From Chloroflexota bacterium (lineage in GTDB: Bacteria; Chloroflexota; UBA6077), in assembly GCA_021845945.1 (NCBI GenBank), contig JAJZRD010000051.1:1-18201 (forward strand): 18,201 bases of DNA, written 5' to 3'. The position numbers and the translations under genes were made by a program. Positions 1 through 6,415 of this stretch are shown piece by piece. Position 1 is the first letter of the stretch. Each line of letters starts with the position of its first letter. The notes beneath the pieces are model-generated. The model worked only from the letters and a program-made list of their open reading frames with translations, was not told where the DNA came from and ran no database searches.

Positions 1-792
1 TACCTGGGACCGGCCGCCACCTTCTCCCACCAGGCAGCGCTGCAGATCTTCGGCGACGCCACCGAGATGGTCCCAGTGAGCAGCATTCGAGACGTCTTCC
101 TGGAGACGGAGCGGGGCGGCACCGACTACGGCGTAGTGCCCGTGGAGAACTCCACCGAGGGGAGCGTCCTGTTCACCCTGGACAGCTTCATCGACTCGGA
201 GTTGAAAGCCTGCGCCGAGCTGAGCCTTCCGATAATCCAGAACCTGATGGCCCGCTGCCGGAAAGAGGAGATCAAGACCGTCTACTCCCACCCCCAGGCG
301 CTGGCCCAATGCCGTGGCTGGCTGGCGGCCAACCTCCCCAGGGCGGAGCTAGTGCAGTCCCTCAGCACGGTCCGGGCGGCCGAGCAGGCGGCGGAGGACC
401 CCACCGGTGCCGCTATCTCTCCGGCCATGGCCGCCGAGGTCTACGGTCTGGAGATCCTGGAGGCAGGCATCCAGGACCTCTCCAACAACATCACCCGCTT
501 CCTGGTCCTGGGCTCCACCTTCCCCGGACCGTCCGGTCGCGACCGGACGGCAGTGATCGTAAGCATCAAGGATCGAGTGGGAGCGCTTCACGACATGATG
601 GCGGTGTTCGCCCAGTCCGGCGTTAGCCTCAGCCACATCCAATCACGCCCCTCGAAGCGAAAGGCCTGGGACTATCTCTTCTTCATGGAGATGGAGGGCC
701 ACGCCTACGATCCCAACGTGAAGTCGGCGCTGGAGCAGCTGGAGCAGCAAAGCTCCACGGTGAAGGTGCTGGGCTCCTGGCCGAGAGAGTGA
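1..792 (+). CDS. pheA: Prephenate dehydratase, 5' end cut by the window
   Basis: This enzyme converts prephenate to phenylpyruvate, the committed step of phenylalanine synthesis in the cytoplasm. Reading frame 1 is open from the first base and begins YLGPAATFSHQAAL, the classic N-terminus of the family, so only a few residues are missing before the window. The catalytic region shows the VPVENSTEGSV motif (codons 46-56) and the conserved NNITRF motif (codons 162-167), whose Thr-Arg-Phe is essential in characterised enzymes. An ACT domain follows from about codon 181 (VGALHDMM, then IQSRPSKR), expected to bind phenylalanine for feedback inhibition. The usual ESRP of the effector site reads QSRP here (codon 214). 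The protein is monofunctional: no chorismate mutase is seen in the visible part, and it stops after the ACT domain. The first in-frame ATG inside the window (67) is internal. The next gene converges 35 bp downstream, so nothing visible here is co-transcribed. Confidence 0.95.
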   Translation, partial: YLGPAATFSHQAALQIFGDATEMVPVSSIRDVFLETERGGTDYGVVPVENSTEGSVLFTLDSFIDSELKACAELSLPIIQNLMARCRKEEIKTVYSHPQALAQCRGWLAANLPRAELVQSLSTVRAAEQAAEDPTGAAISPAMAAEVYGLEILEAGIQDLSNNITRFLVLGSTFPGPSGRDRTAVIVSIKDRVGALHDMMAVFAQSGVSLSHIQSRPSKRKAWDYLFFMEMEGHAYDPNVKSALEQLEQQSSTVKVLGSWPRE

Positions 793-814
793 CAGGCACC
801 ACCTTACGCGTGAA

Positions 815-827
815 GGCGCGATGCGCC
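815..827. terminator. Short hairpin between convergent pheA and glycosyltransferase genes
   Basis: Arms GGCGC (815-819) and GCGCC (823-827) pair perfectly around a 3-nt loop in the 35-bp gap between two convergent stop codons. There is no clear T-run on either side, so a terminator role is only a guess from position. Confidence 0.3.
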
Positions 828-1892
828 CTAGCCGGAGATGGCCACCACCACCCGCTCCACGCTGACCCCCTCCAGGCAGGCACGATCTCGGCACTTGCCG
901 CCCCGCTCCCGCCCGCAGGGGGCGCACTCCCGTTCGGCTCGCAGCACCACCACGCGGTGCCCCCTGGGTCCCCACTCAGCCGGATCGGTGGGTCCGAAGA
1001 TCGCCACGGTGGGAGTTCCCACGGCGGCTGCCAGATGGGTGACACCCGAGTCGTTGCCCAGATAGCAGGAGGCGAGAGACAGGAAGGCCGCCAGCTCCTC
1101 CACCCCCAGGAGGGACACCACCGGAGGCCGCGCACCCCGCACCCCCAGCAGCAACTGTCGGACGACCTCGGCATCGGCAGGCCCCTGGATCACCACCACC
1201 CCCACGTCCGCCTCGGCAAGGCGATCGGCCACCCGGGCAAACCGATCCACCGGCCACCTCTTCCAGTCGCCGCCGCTGCCCGGGTGCACGGCCACCACCG
1301 GCAGGCCGACGCTCAACCCCAGATCGCGCCAAAGGGAGGAGACCTTCCCGCGGGCGGTAGGGGAGGGTTGAACCACGGGGAACGTCGAGTGCAGGGGCGG
1401 CCGGCCGTTCGCCCCCACGGCTGACCTCGGGGCGCCACCGTCACCTGGCAGGGAGCTGTTGCCATGCGCCTCCCCACCCGGGGAGGGAACGATCCCGAGC
1501 GGCTCCAGGGTCGCCAGCAGGTGATCCGTGGCGTGGCGACCGGGGGGCGGGAGGGCCGGGGACCAGAGCAGGCGGCGAACCCCCAGCCTCCGGAAGTTGC
1601 CGCGCACCGAGCCATCGGCATCCGACAGCCACAGCACTACCAGGTCCAGCCCTCGGTAGCGAGAAACGATCTCCTCCGGAAGCGACTCCGCGTCGCCGAA
1701 GAGGGCCGCCACCTCCGATCGCTCCAGGGGGGTGGCCGCCTCCACCAGTGGAGAGGCCAGGGGGAGAACGGAGGCCGGGGCTATCAGCTCCAGGCCGGCG
1801 TGAGGAAAGGCATCGCGGAGGGCGCGGAGGGCAGGAAAGCCCAGCACGAAATCGCCCAGGGCGCCACCCCGCATCACCAGGATTCGATCCAT
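828..1892 (-). CDS. Glycosyltransferase family 9 (heptosyltransferase-like)
   Basis: This is a predicted cytoplasmic GT-B glycosyltransferase of the GT9/heptosyltransferase type, which moves a sugar from a nucleotide donor onto a cell-envelope glycan. The N-terminus (MDRILVMRGGALGDFVLGFP) has the family's glycine-rich GxLGD acceptor-side loop. The C-terminal half has AVHPGSGGDWKRWP (residues 201-214) and the donor-site block NDSGVTHLAAAVGTPTVAIFGPT, then a CxPC...C...CL cysteine cluster common in the family. The ATG at 1892 is chosen over longer readings because homology begins there and an AGGA lies 8 nt upstream; codons before it would translate intergenic repeats. The length (354 aa) is slightly above usual because residues about 134-182 are a Gly/Pro/Ser-rich stretch encoded by palindromic DNA. 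It lies 93 bp downstream of the deacetylase gene on the same strand, so both may serve envelope glycan metabolism. The acceptor is unknown. Confidence 0.88.
   Translation of the reverse strand: MDRILVMRGGALGDFVLGFPALRALRDAFPHAGLELIAPASVLPLASPLVEAATPLERSEVAALFGDAESLPEEIVSRYRGLDLVVLWLSDADGSVRGNFRRLGVRRLLWSPALPPPGRHATDHLLATLEPLGIVPSPGGEAHGNSSLPGDGGAPRSAVGANGRPPLHSTFPVVQPSPTARGKVSSLWRDLGLSVGLPVVAVHPGSGGDWKRWPVDRFARVADRLAEADVGVVVIQGPADAEVVRQLLLGVRGARPPVVSLLGVEELAAFLSLASCYLGNDSGVTHLAAAVGTPTVAIFGPTDPAEWGPRGHRVVVLRAERECAPCGRERGGKCRDRACLEGVSVERVVVAISG
1394..1415. repeat. Palindromic element inside the glycosyltransferase gene
   Basis: Arms GGGGCG (1394-1399) and CGCCCC (1410-1415) flank a GGCCGGCC-containing loop. 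The element lies in frame within the glycosyltransferase and encodes residues 160-167. Its composition is like intergenic REP-type palindromes, not an enzyme core. Confidence 0.5.
1469..1486. repeat. Second short palindrome inside the glycosyltransferase gene
   Basis: Arms CCTCCCC (1469-1475) and GGGGAGG (1480-1486) pair perfectly around a 4-nt loop. It sits about 55 bp from the palindrome at 1394-1415, at the other edge of the non-conserved Gly/Pro-rich segment of the protein. Confidence 0.45.
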
Positions 1893-1920
1893 CTCAGCTT
1901 CCTGCGCAGGTTGGCAACAC

Positions 1921-1960
1921 TCACTGAGGAACTGAGGGGAACTCGGGGGAACTCGGGGCA
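1921..1960. repeat. 10-bp tandem repeat, three to four units
   Basis: Consecutive 10-mers read tcactgagga, actgagggga, actcggggga and actcggggca. The last three differ from one another at only one to three positions. The block lies in the 93-bp gap between the deacetylase stop and the glycosyltransferase start, just upstream of the latter's ribosome binding site. It would be in the transcript leader or the intercistronic RNA. Confidence 0.7.
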
Positions 1961-1985
1961 CCCACTGTACCACTCCGCCCAAATT

Positions 1986-3344
1986 CTACTGTCTGTTGCC
2001 GCCGAACAGCTGCGACAGGGTCCCGAAGCTGAAGCCCCGTTCCTTCAGCTGTGCCAGCACCTCGGGCAGCACCTGCGCGGATTGAGGGCTTCCCAGATGC
2101 TCTACGAGCACGGCGCCGGGGGCCGCGTAGGTCAGCAGCCGCCTCTCGACGGTGGCCGGCGATACGTCGTCCCTCCAGTCGGCGCTGTCGGCGGCCCACA
2201 GAACGGTGTCGTAGCCCCGCTCCGCCGCCGTCCGCAGCACCCGGTCGTTGTAGGCGCCGTAGGGAGGGCGGAACCAGGGGCGGGTGCTCCTGCCAGTGAG
2301 AGCGACGACGTCGGCCTCCAGCCGATCCAACTCATCGACCATCGTCTGGCTGGAAACCGTGGTCATGTCGGGATGGGTCGAGCTGTGGTTGCCGAACTCG
2401 TGGCCGTCCTTGGCTATCTGCACCACCAGCCCCGGGTTCTTCTCCACGAACTCCGCCGTCAGGAACATGGTGGCGTGGATGCCCGCATCCCGCAGCGCGT
2501 TCAGGATGGCCGGGGTAGGTGCCGAGGAGGCCCCGCCGTCGAAGGTCAGCGCCAGCCTGCCACCCTGCTCCGACTGGGACAGCACCCTGGGGGATACCGG
2601 CTGCCACGGAGCCGAGCTGCGCCACCCCAACCGAGGGCTTCGATCGGGAGTGGGGAGGACTGGATCCAGGTAATTGTAGAGGGCGTTGGCCAGGGCGCTG
2701 GAGAGGAGGTCCAGGGCCTCCGGGGACTGCAGCAGGGCGCGCTCGCTCGGGTTCGTGGCAAATAGGGGATAGCTGGCCACCCACGGATCGCCCGCGGGCA
2801 GCTCGACTGGCCTGCCCCTGGCGGCGTCCACCCCCGTCTCCTCCACCACCCCTCGATCATAGCTGTCGTAGGCCAGCACGTCCCACAGCCCCCGAACCAG
2901 GTGCCGCTGAAGCTGCTGGGCCAGACGCCACGCCGCGTCGCTATCACCCCCGAAGCGGGTCTCGCTGCCCGAAGCATAGGGAGTGGTGCCGCTGTTGAAG
3001 CCGACCGAAAGGGTGAGCAGCTTCCCCTGGGGGGGAAGTGGGGCCCCGGATCCCTGACCCCTGGCCGGTTCCTGGCCGTTCGATCGCCCCGGGCCTATCA
3101 GGAGGACCCCCGAGCCCTCACCCCGGACGGCCACGCCCCGGGACTTCAACCGGGCCGCCACTCCCTCCACCAGCTGCCGGGAGGCGTGGTCGACGTCGAA
3201 GTCCCCCTGCATCACCCCCTCGGAGCTCTCCACCACCAGGGCCACCGGCAGGCGTGACTCCGGAGAGAGCTGGGGAGGCAGCTCATCTGGCCACCAGGGA
3301 GCGAAGAGGATCATAGCCACGGCTAAGAGGAGAGAGGGGAGCAC
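1986..3344 (-). CDS. Exported polysaccharide deacetylase with degenerate N-terminal amidase-like domain
   Basis: The C-terminal third is a NodB/CE4 polysaccharide deacetylase domain, expected to remove acetyl groups from peptidoglycan or another envelope glycan. Motifs are TFDGG (267-271; the second Asp of the usual TFDDG is Gly), HSSTH (320-324), RPPYG (359-363), DSADW (386-390) and LVEHLG (413-418). The N-terminal MLPSLLLAVAMILFAPWW is a short hydrophobic export signal or anchor. Residues about 34-226 follow the outline of an Amidase_3 (N-acetylmuramoyl-L-alanine amidase) domain: GSETRFGG, DRGVVEE and FATNPSERALL correspond to GTETYY, RDRGVKE and FLSNPEEAALL. The zinc histidines are absent (ESSEG, SVGFN) and the catalytic Glu is replaced, so this domain is probably inactive and may bind glycan. 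The GTG at 3344 is preferred over the ATG at 3314 because GGAGG lies 5 nt upstream and it restores the signal segment. The deacetylase call is strong; the amidase relationship is moderately certain. Confidence 0.88.
   Translation of the reverse strand: MLPSLLLAVAMILFAPWWPDELPPQLSPESRLPVALVVESSEGVMQGDFDVDHASRQLVEGVAARLKSRGVAVRGEGSGVLLIGPGRSNGQEPARGQGSGAPLPPQGKLLTLSVGFNSGTTPYASGSETRFGGDSDAAWRLAQQLQRHLVRGLWDVLAYDSYDRGVVEETGVDAARGRPVELPAGDPWVASYPLFATNPSERALLQSPEALDLLSSALANALYNYLDPVLPTPDRSPRLGWRSSAPWQPVSPRVLSQSEQGGRLALTFDGGASSAPTPAILNALRDAGIHATMFLTAEFVEKNPGLVVQIAKDGHEFGNHSSTHPDMTTVSSQTMVDELDRLEADVVALTGRSTRPWFRPPYGAYNDRVLRTAAERGYDTVLWAADSADWRDDVSPATVERRLLTYAAPGAVLVEHLGSPQSAQVLPEVLAQLKERGFSFGTLSQLFGGNRQ
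3046..3066. repeat. Degenerate heptamers inside the deacetylase gene
   Basis: Three successive 7-mers (CCGGATC, CCTGACC, CCTGGCC) lie in frame within the region encoding the Gly/Pro/Gln-rich segment around residues 93-100, between two blocks of the amidase-like domain. This resembles the tandem heptamers at 10129-10163 and 15797-15827. It is short, so chance remains possible. Confidence 0.35.
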
Positions 3345-3429
3345 AGGGACCTCCGCGAAGTCAGGTTGCCAGGGGGATAGCAGGTCGCAGCGTGGGCAAG
3401 ATATTCCAGAAGGTCCCTGCTGTCAATTC

Positions 3430-4134
3430 CTAAAGGGAGCCCGAGGCCGGCGCCCGCAAGTTGAGGCGCGAAGCCACGATCTCGTAGTTGGCCAGGAAGC
3501 CCAGGAAGATCACGGCCACGCCCAGGAACTCGAAGATGTAGAACAGTCCAGGCACGTCGAAGCGCAGCAGACTGCTCCCGATGGCCGGCAGCAGGGCCCC
3601 CACGGCGATCAACAGGTTGGATACCACCCGCTGGGGCAAGGCCCGGCGCCTCCAGAAGACCCAGGCGCTGTGGGCCGCTCCCCCCACCAGGGCGACGGTG
3701 CCGAAGACGTTGAAGAACGGGGTGAGCAACCGTACGTAGTTGGGCATCGCCTTGCCGGTGAGCCTGCCCGGCACCGCGATCTGGGTCAGATCCACGTTGG
3801 CGGTGAGCACCAGCAGGGCGGCGATCAGCGACAGCACTCCCAGAGCCGCCATCACTCCGTGAGCGATGCGGCGCGGAGCCACCAGGTAGACCGTCCCCAT
3901 CCCCAGGTAGGCCGCCACGTAGAAGGCGCCGAAGATGTACCAGGCGTCGTACACGGCCCGGTTCCAGATCCCGATCCCGACCAGGAACTCCGTCAGCGTT
4001 CCGATCCCGTATGAAACCAACCCGAAGCACCAGACCAGCTGATGGGGCTTCCGGCGAGAGAGGTATTGGGATAGCACCGTCGCGGCGAAGGTGAAGCTGA
4101 CGATGGTGGAAAGGAGCGGCAGAAGGACGTCCAC
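3430..4134 (-). CDS. Seven-helix integral membrane protein, function unknown
   Basis: I do not recognise this family. The 234-aa product is almost entirely hydrophobic, with about seven predicted membrane segments (roughly residues 2-22, 32-54, 62-86, 90-112, 136-162, 171-193 and 196-220), short basic loops and a brief C-terminal tail. No signalling or enzymatic domain is attached. The layout recalls the 7-TM sensory input modules found in some bacterial histidine kinases, but it stands alone here. The start is a GTG with GGAGG 4 nt upstream. Its own promoter can be seen at 4198-4225, divergent from the IclR gene, so the regulator next door could act on both. The minus-strand deacetylase gene begins 85 bp downstream and could be read from the same transcript. 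A membrane location is secure; any role as sensor or carrier is speculation. Confidence 0.75.
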   Translation of the reverse strand: MDVLLPLLSTIVSFTFAATVLSQYLSRRKPHQLVWCFGLVSYGIGTLTEFLVGIGIWNRAVYDAWYIFGAFYVAAYLGMGTVYLVAPRRIAHGVMAALGVLSLIAALLVLTANVDLTQIAVPGRLTGKAMPNYVRLLTPFFNVFGTVALVGGAAHSAWVFWRRRALPQRVVSNLLIAVGALLPAIGSSLLRFDVPGLFYIFEFLGVAVIFLGFLANYEIVASRLNLRAPASGSL

Positions 4135-4197
4135 AAGACCTCCATCAAGATAACGAGCACTCGAAGCGATCAGGAAACCGTCGGGACGCCGCTCAAG

Positions 4198-4225
4198 ACT
4201 ATCATTGTGACGTAAACTGTGTCAA
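4198..4225 (-). promoter_or_regulatory. Sigma70-type promoter for the 7-TM membrane protein gene
   Basis: On the minus strand a perfect -35 TTGACA (4220-4225) is followed after 16 nt by GATAGT (4198-4203), which matches TATAAT at four of six positions. Transcription would start near 4190, about 55 nt before the GTG start at 4134. Confidence 0.5.
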
Positions 4226-4312
4226 ATATCAGCTCGTGCAATTGTTCTATCGTTCTCTTCATCCAGACTCGCCTCTTGTGCCATGAGTTCAGGGGAAAAT
4301 CGCGGGAACCTC

Positions 4313-4341
4313 TTGACATACTTTCCGTGGCCCCCTAAAAT
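4313..4341 (+). promoter_or_regulatory. Strong sigma70-type promoter for the IclR regulator
   Basis: The -35 box TTGACA (4313-4318) is a perfect match. After an optimal 17-nt spacer comes TAAAAT (4336-4341), five of six matches to the -10 consensus. The predicted start near 4348 leaves a leader of about 23 nt before the ATG at 4371. No clear inverted-repeat operator was found between promoter and start codon. Confidence 0.75.
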
Positions 4342-4370
4342 CCCGTCGTATATATTGGAACGGTGTTGTC

Positions 4371-5222
4371 ATGAGCGCAACGTCAGCGTCCAACAACGGC
4401 ATCAACGGAGATGGCCCGGGTCCAGAGGTTCGGCGTAGCGGATCCTCCGAGGTGGTCGAGCGCGGCCTCGACGTGCTCCTCTGCTTCCTGGAGGCCGAGG
4501 GCGATCTCGGCGTTAGCGAAATCGCCCGCCGACTGGGGATCGACAAGGGTCGGGTCCACCGTTTCCTCATGGCTCTCAAGCGCAAGGGTTTCGTCACCGA
4601 CAACCCTCGGACCCGCCGTTACAGCCTTGGCTTCCGGGTCCTCGAGCTGAGCAACGCCCTCTCCCGCCAGTTCGACGTCGCGGCCCAGGCGCTGCCCTTC
4701 CTGCGCGAGCTTCGCGATGCCACCCTGGAAACCTCCACCATCGCCGCTCCAGTTGGCGGCCACCGTATTCACCTGGCCCAGGTCGAGAGCCTCGAGGAGA
4801 TCCGGCAGACCTTTGTCACCGGCAAGCCCTTGCCCATCTATGCTGGAGCCATGGGCAGGGTGCTGCTAGCTTTCATGCCGGCCGAGGAGCGCGAGAGGTT
4901 GCTGGCGCTGCGGTTGGAGGCCTTCACCGAGGATACCATCACCGATGTAGACAGGTTGCGTGGCGACCTGATTCAGGTGTGCCACCAGGGCTACGCCATG
5001 TCCATGGGTGAGCGGATGCCCGGCGCCCGCTCCATCGCGGCTCCTGTTTGGAGCTGGCGAGGTGACGTGGTGGCCATCAACGTGTCAGGGCCGGCTTTCC
5101 GGTTCACCGTCGATAGGGCGAATGCAGCAGTGGGCCTTCTGCTCGACGTGGCCGCGCGCTTAACCAGGCAGCTCGGCGGCGAACCCTTCGCGACTTCCCT
5201 CAGGAGCAGCGGCTTACCCTGA
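4371..5222 (+). CDS. IclR-family transcriptional regulator
   Basis: This is a DNA-binding regulator of the IclR family, which typically controls the adjacent catabolic operon in response to a small carboxylic or aromatic effector. Residues about 26-88 form the winged helix-turn-helix (EVVERGLDVLLCFLE, then LGVSEIARRLGIDKGRVHRF and the wing RYSLGFRVLEL). Residues about 104-270 form the effector-binding IclR domain, with the GKPLPIYAGAMGRVLLAFM and GERMPGARSIAAPVW blocks. The length (283 aa) is slightly above the usual 250-270 because of a disordered Ser/Asn/Gly-rich N-terminal tail of about 25 residues. The ATG at 4371 is supported by the strong promoter just upstream, although the ribosome binding site is weak. 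It is co-directional with, and 146 bp upstream of, the catabolic cluster starting at 5369, which makes that cluster the natural target. Autoregulation and control of the divergent membrane gene are also likely. Confidence 0.93.
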   Translation: MSATSASNNGINGDGPGPEVRRSGSSEVVERGLDVLLCFLEAEGDLGVSEIARRLGIDKGRVHRFLMALKRKGFVTDNPRTRRYSLGFRVLELSNALSRQFDVAAQALPFLRELRDATLETSTIAAPVGGHRIHLAQVESLEEIRQTFVTGKPLPIYAGAMGRVLLAFMPAEERERLLALRLEAFTEDTITDVDRLRGDLIQVCHQGYAMSMGERMPGARSIAAPVWSWRGDVVAINVSGPAFRFTVDRANAAVGLLLDVAARLTRQLGGEPFATSLRSSGLP

Positions 5223-5247
5223 GCAGCCAAGGTCCCCGCGGAGTAGT

Positions 5248-5272
5248 GAGGCTTGGGAAACGCCCGGGCCTC
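5248..5272 (+). promoter_or_regulatory. Hairpin between the IclR gene and the catabolic cluster
   Basis: GAGGCTTGGG (5248-5257) pairs with CCCGGGCCTC (5263-5272) over 10 bp with two G-T wobbles and a 5-nt loop. It starts 26 nt after the regulator's stop codon. No T-run follows, so it may be a weak or Rho-assisted terminator or a leader structure for the next gene. I saw no convincing promoter in the remaining spacer to 5368. Confidence 0.45.
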
Positions 5273-5368
5273 CCAGGAGAAGTTTCTGGCCCCTCCGGAC
5301 GCTCTCAAGACCGTTGGTAACCCAGGTATCCCAGGGGCAACAATTCAGGTTGAAAGGAAATCGCATCC

Positions 5369-6304
5369 ATGATCATCGACTTCCGCTTCACTCCACCCAC
5401 CCCACAGGGGCTACCGCGCTACACCAACCCACCCAAGCATCTGAAGGGATACGCCGACACCTTCGGCAAACGGGTGTACGGAGGCGCCAACCCGGACGTG
5501 CACCTGATGGAACCCGACGAACTGATCGCCTACCTGGACAGGTGCGGCGTGGACAAGGCCCTTCTGAAAAGCGGTGACAACGAGACCATCCAGGGCCCGG
5601 GCAAGAAGTACCCCATGGACAAGCTGGCGGAGTACATCAAGGGCCACGAGGACCGGTTGATAGGTATTGCAGGCGTGGACGTCCACAAAGGGATGGTCGC
5701 CGTTCGCGAGCTGGAGTGGGCAGTCAAGGAGCTGGACTTCAAAGGAGTCAACCTCGGCCCCTACGAGCTGAAGTTGCGGGCCAACGACAAGAAATACTAC
5801 CCCATCTACGCCAAGTGCGTCGAGTTGGGCATCCCGGTCCTGCTGCACACCTCCATCAACTTCTCCAACGAGCTGCTGCTGGACTTCGGCAACCCGATGT
5901 ACATCGACGAGGTGGCGGTGGACTTCCCCGAGCTGAAGATCGTGTGCGTCCACGGCGGCTGGCCCTGGATGACCCAGATGGTGGCCGTTGCCTGGCGCCA
6001 CAAGAACGTGTTCATCGAGATCAGCGGCATCCGCCCCAAGTACATCGCCATGCCCGGCACTGGCTACGAGCCGCTGCTGGTTTACGGCAACAGCATCCTG
6101 CAGAACCAGATCGTCTGGGGTTCCAACTGGCCGCAGGTCACTCCTGACGAGGGAATTGCCGGCGTGCGGTCCTTCCCGCTCAAAGAAGAGGTCAAGACGA
6201 AGTGGCTGGGACTGAACGCCGCCCGAGCACTCGGCATCGAGGTGCCCGCGGCAGCGACCGCCAACGGGAAGGGCAGCCAGACGGCTGTGGCGCCCTCGGC
6301 CTGA
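5369..6304 (+). CDS. Amidohydrolase_2 family protein with altered metal site
   Basis: This is a TIM-barrel protein of the amidohydrolase_2 (ACMS decarboxylase-like) group, whose members hydrolyse or decarboxylate cyclic and aromatic carboxylates. The fold signature is visible in MIIDFRFTPP, the LLHTSI strand (H160), CVHGGWPW (H195) and WGSNWPQ near the C-terminus, followed by the typical NAARALGI helix. Compared with the canonical metal site, the N-terminal HxH is replaced by Arg and Thr (DFRFT) and the last-strand Asp is Asn253. The usual mononuclear metal centre is therefore probably absent or changed. The length (311 aa) is normal; the last 20 residues are an Ala/Gly-rich tail. The start has AAAGGA upstream and aligns with the family's common MIIDFR beginning. 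It is the first gene of the cluster, 146 bp after the IclR gene. The reaction is not predictable. Confidence 0.85.
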   Translation: MIIDFRFTPPTPQGLPRYTNPPKHLKGYADTFGKRVYGGANPDVHLMEPDELIAYLDRCGVDKALLKSGDNETIQGPGKKYPMDKLAEYIKGHEDRLIGIAGVDVHKGMVAVRELEWAVKELDFKGVNLGPYELKLRANDKKYYPIYAKCVELGIPVLLHTSINFSNELLLDFGNPMYIDEVAVDFPELKIVCVHGGWPWMTQMVAVAWRHKNVFIEISGIRPKYIAMPGTGYEPLLVYGNSILQNQIVWGSNWPQVTPDEGIAGVRSFPLKEEVKTKWLGLNAARALGIEVPAAATANGKGSQTAVAPSA

Positions 6305-6323
6305 GCAGAAACCAATGCCTTCC

Positions 6324-6349
6324 GGGGTTTGGGGGTACCCCCAAACCCC
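6324..6349. repeat. Perfect 26-nt palindrome in the amidohydrolase-OCD gap
   Basis: The arms GGGGTTTGGGGG and CCCCCAAACCCC meet at a central TA, making a perfect inverted repeat centred on a GGTACC site. It begins 19 nt after the amidohydrolase stop codon and is immediately followed by a second hairpin. No T-tract follows. It resembles intergenic REP-like elements. Confidence 0.85.
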
Positions 6350-6350
6350 A

Positions 6351-6374
6351 CCAGAGGGGCATGAACCCCTCTGG
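6351..6374. repeat. Second hairpin of the tandem pair
   Basis: CCAGAGGGG (6351-6359) pairs perfectly with CCCCTCTGG (6366-6374) around the 6-nt loop CATGAA. It is one base from the preceding palindrome. The pair could stabilise the upstream mRNA end, attenuate transcription between the first and second genes of the cluster, or be a mobile-repeat relic. Confidence 0.8.
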
Positions 6375-6415
6375 GCTCCCCGTCGGCACTCAGTCACTAA
6401 GGAGAGTTTCAGGAT

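Noticed and set aside
1893..1982. 30-codon N-terminal extension of the glycosyltransferase
   Set aside because: The extension translates the intergenic tandem repeat; family homology starts at the ATG at 1892, which has its own ribosome binding site.
1464..2765. 433-codon plus-strand open frame over the glycosyltransferase and deacetylase genes
   Set aside because: It spans two antisense genes and the tandem repeat between them, and shows no domain.
5305..5345. Possible promoter (TTGGTA with an A/T-rich -10) before the amidohydrolase gene
   Set aside because: The spacing needed (19 nt) and the weak -10 match make it no better than chance.
6324..6374. Reading the tandem hairpins as a factor-independent terminator
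   Set aside because: No T-run follows either stem, and the downstream genes continue on the same strand with no clear new promoter.
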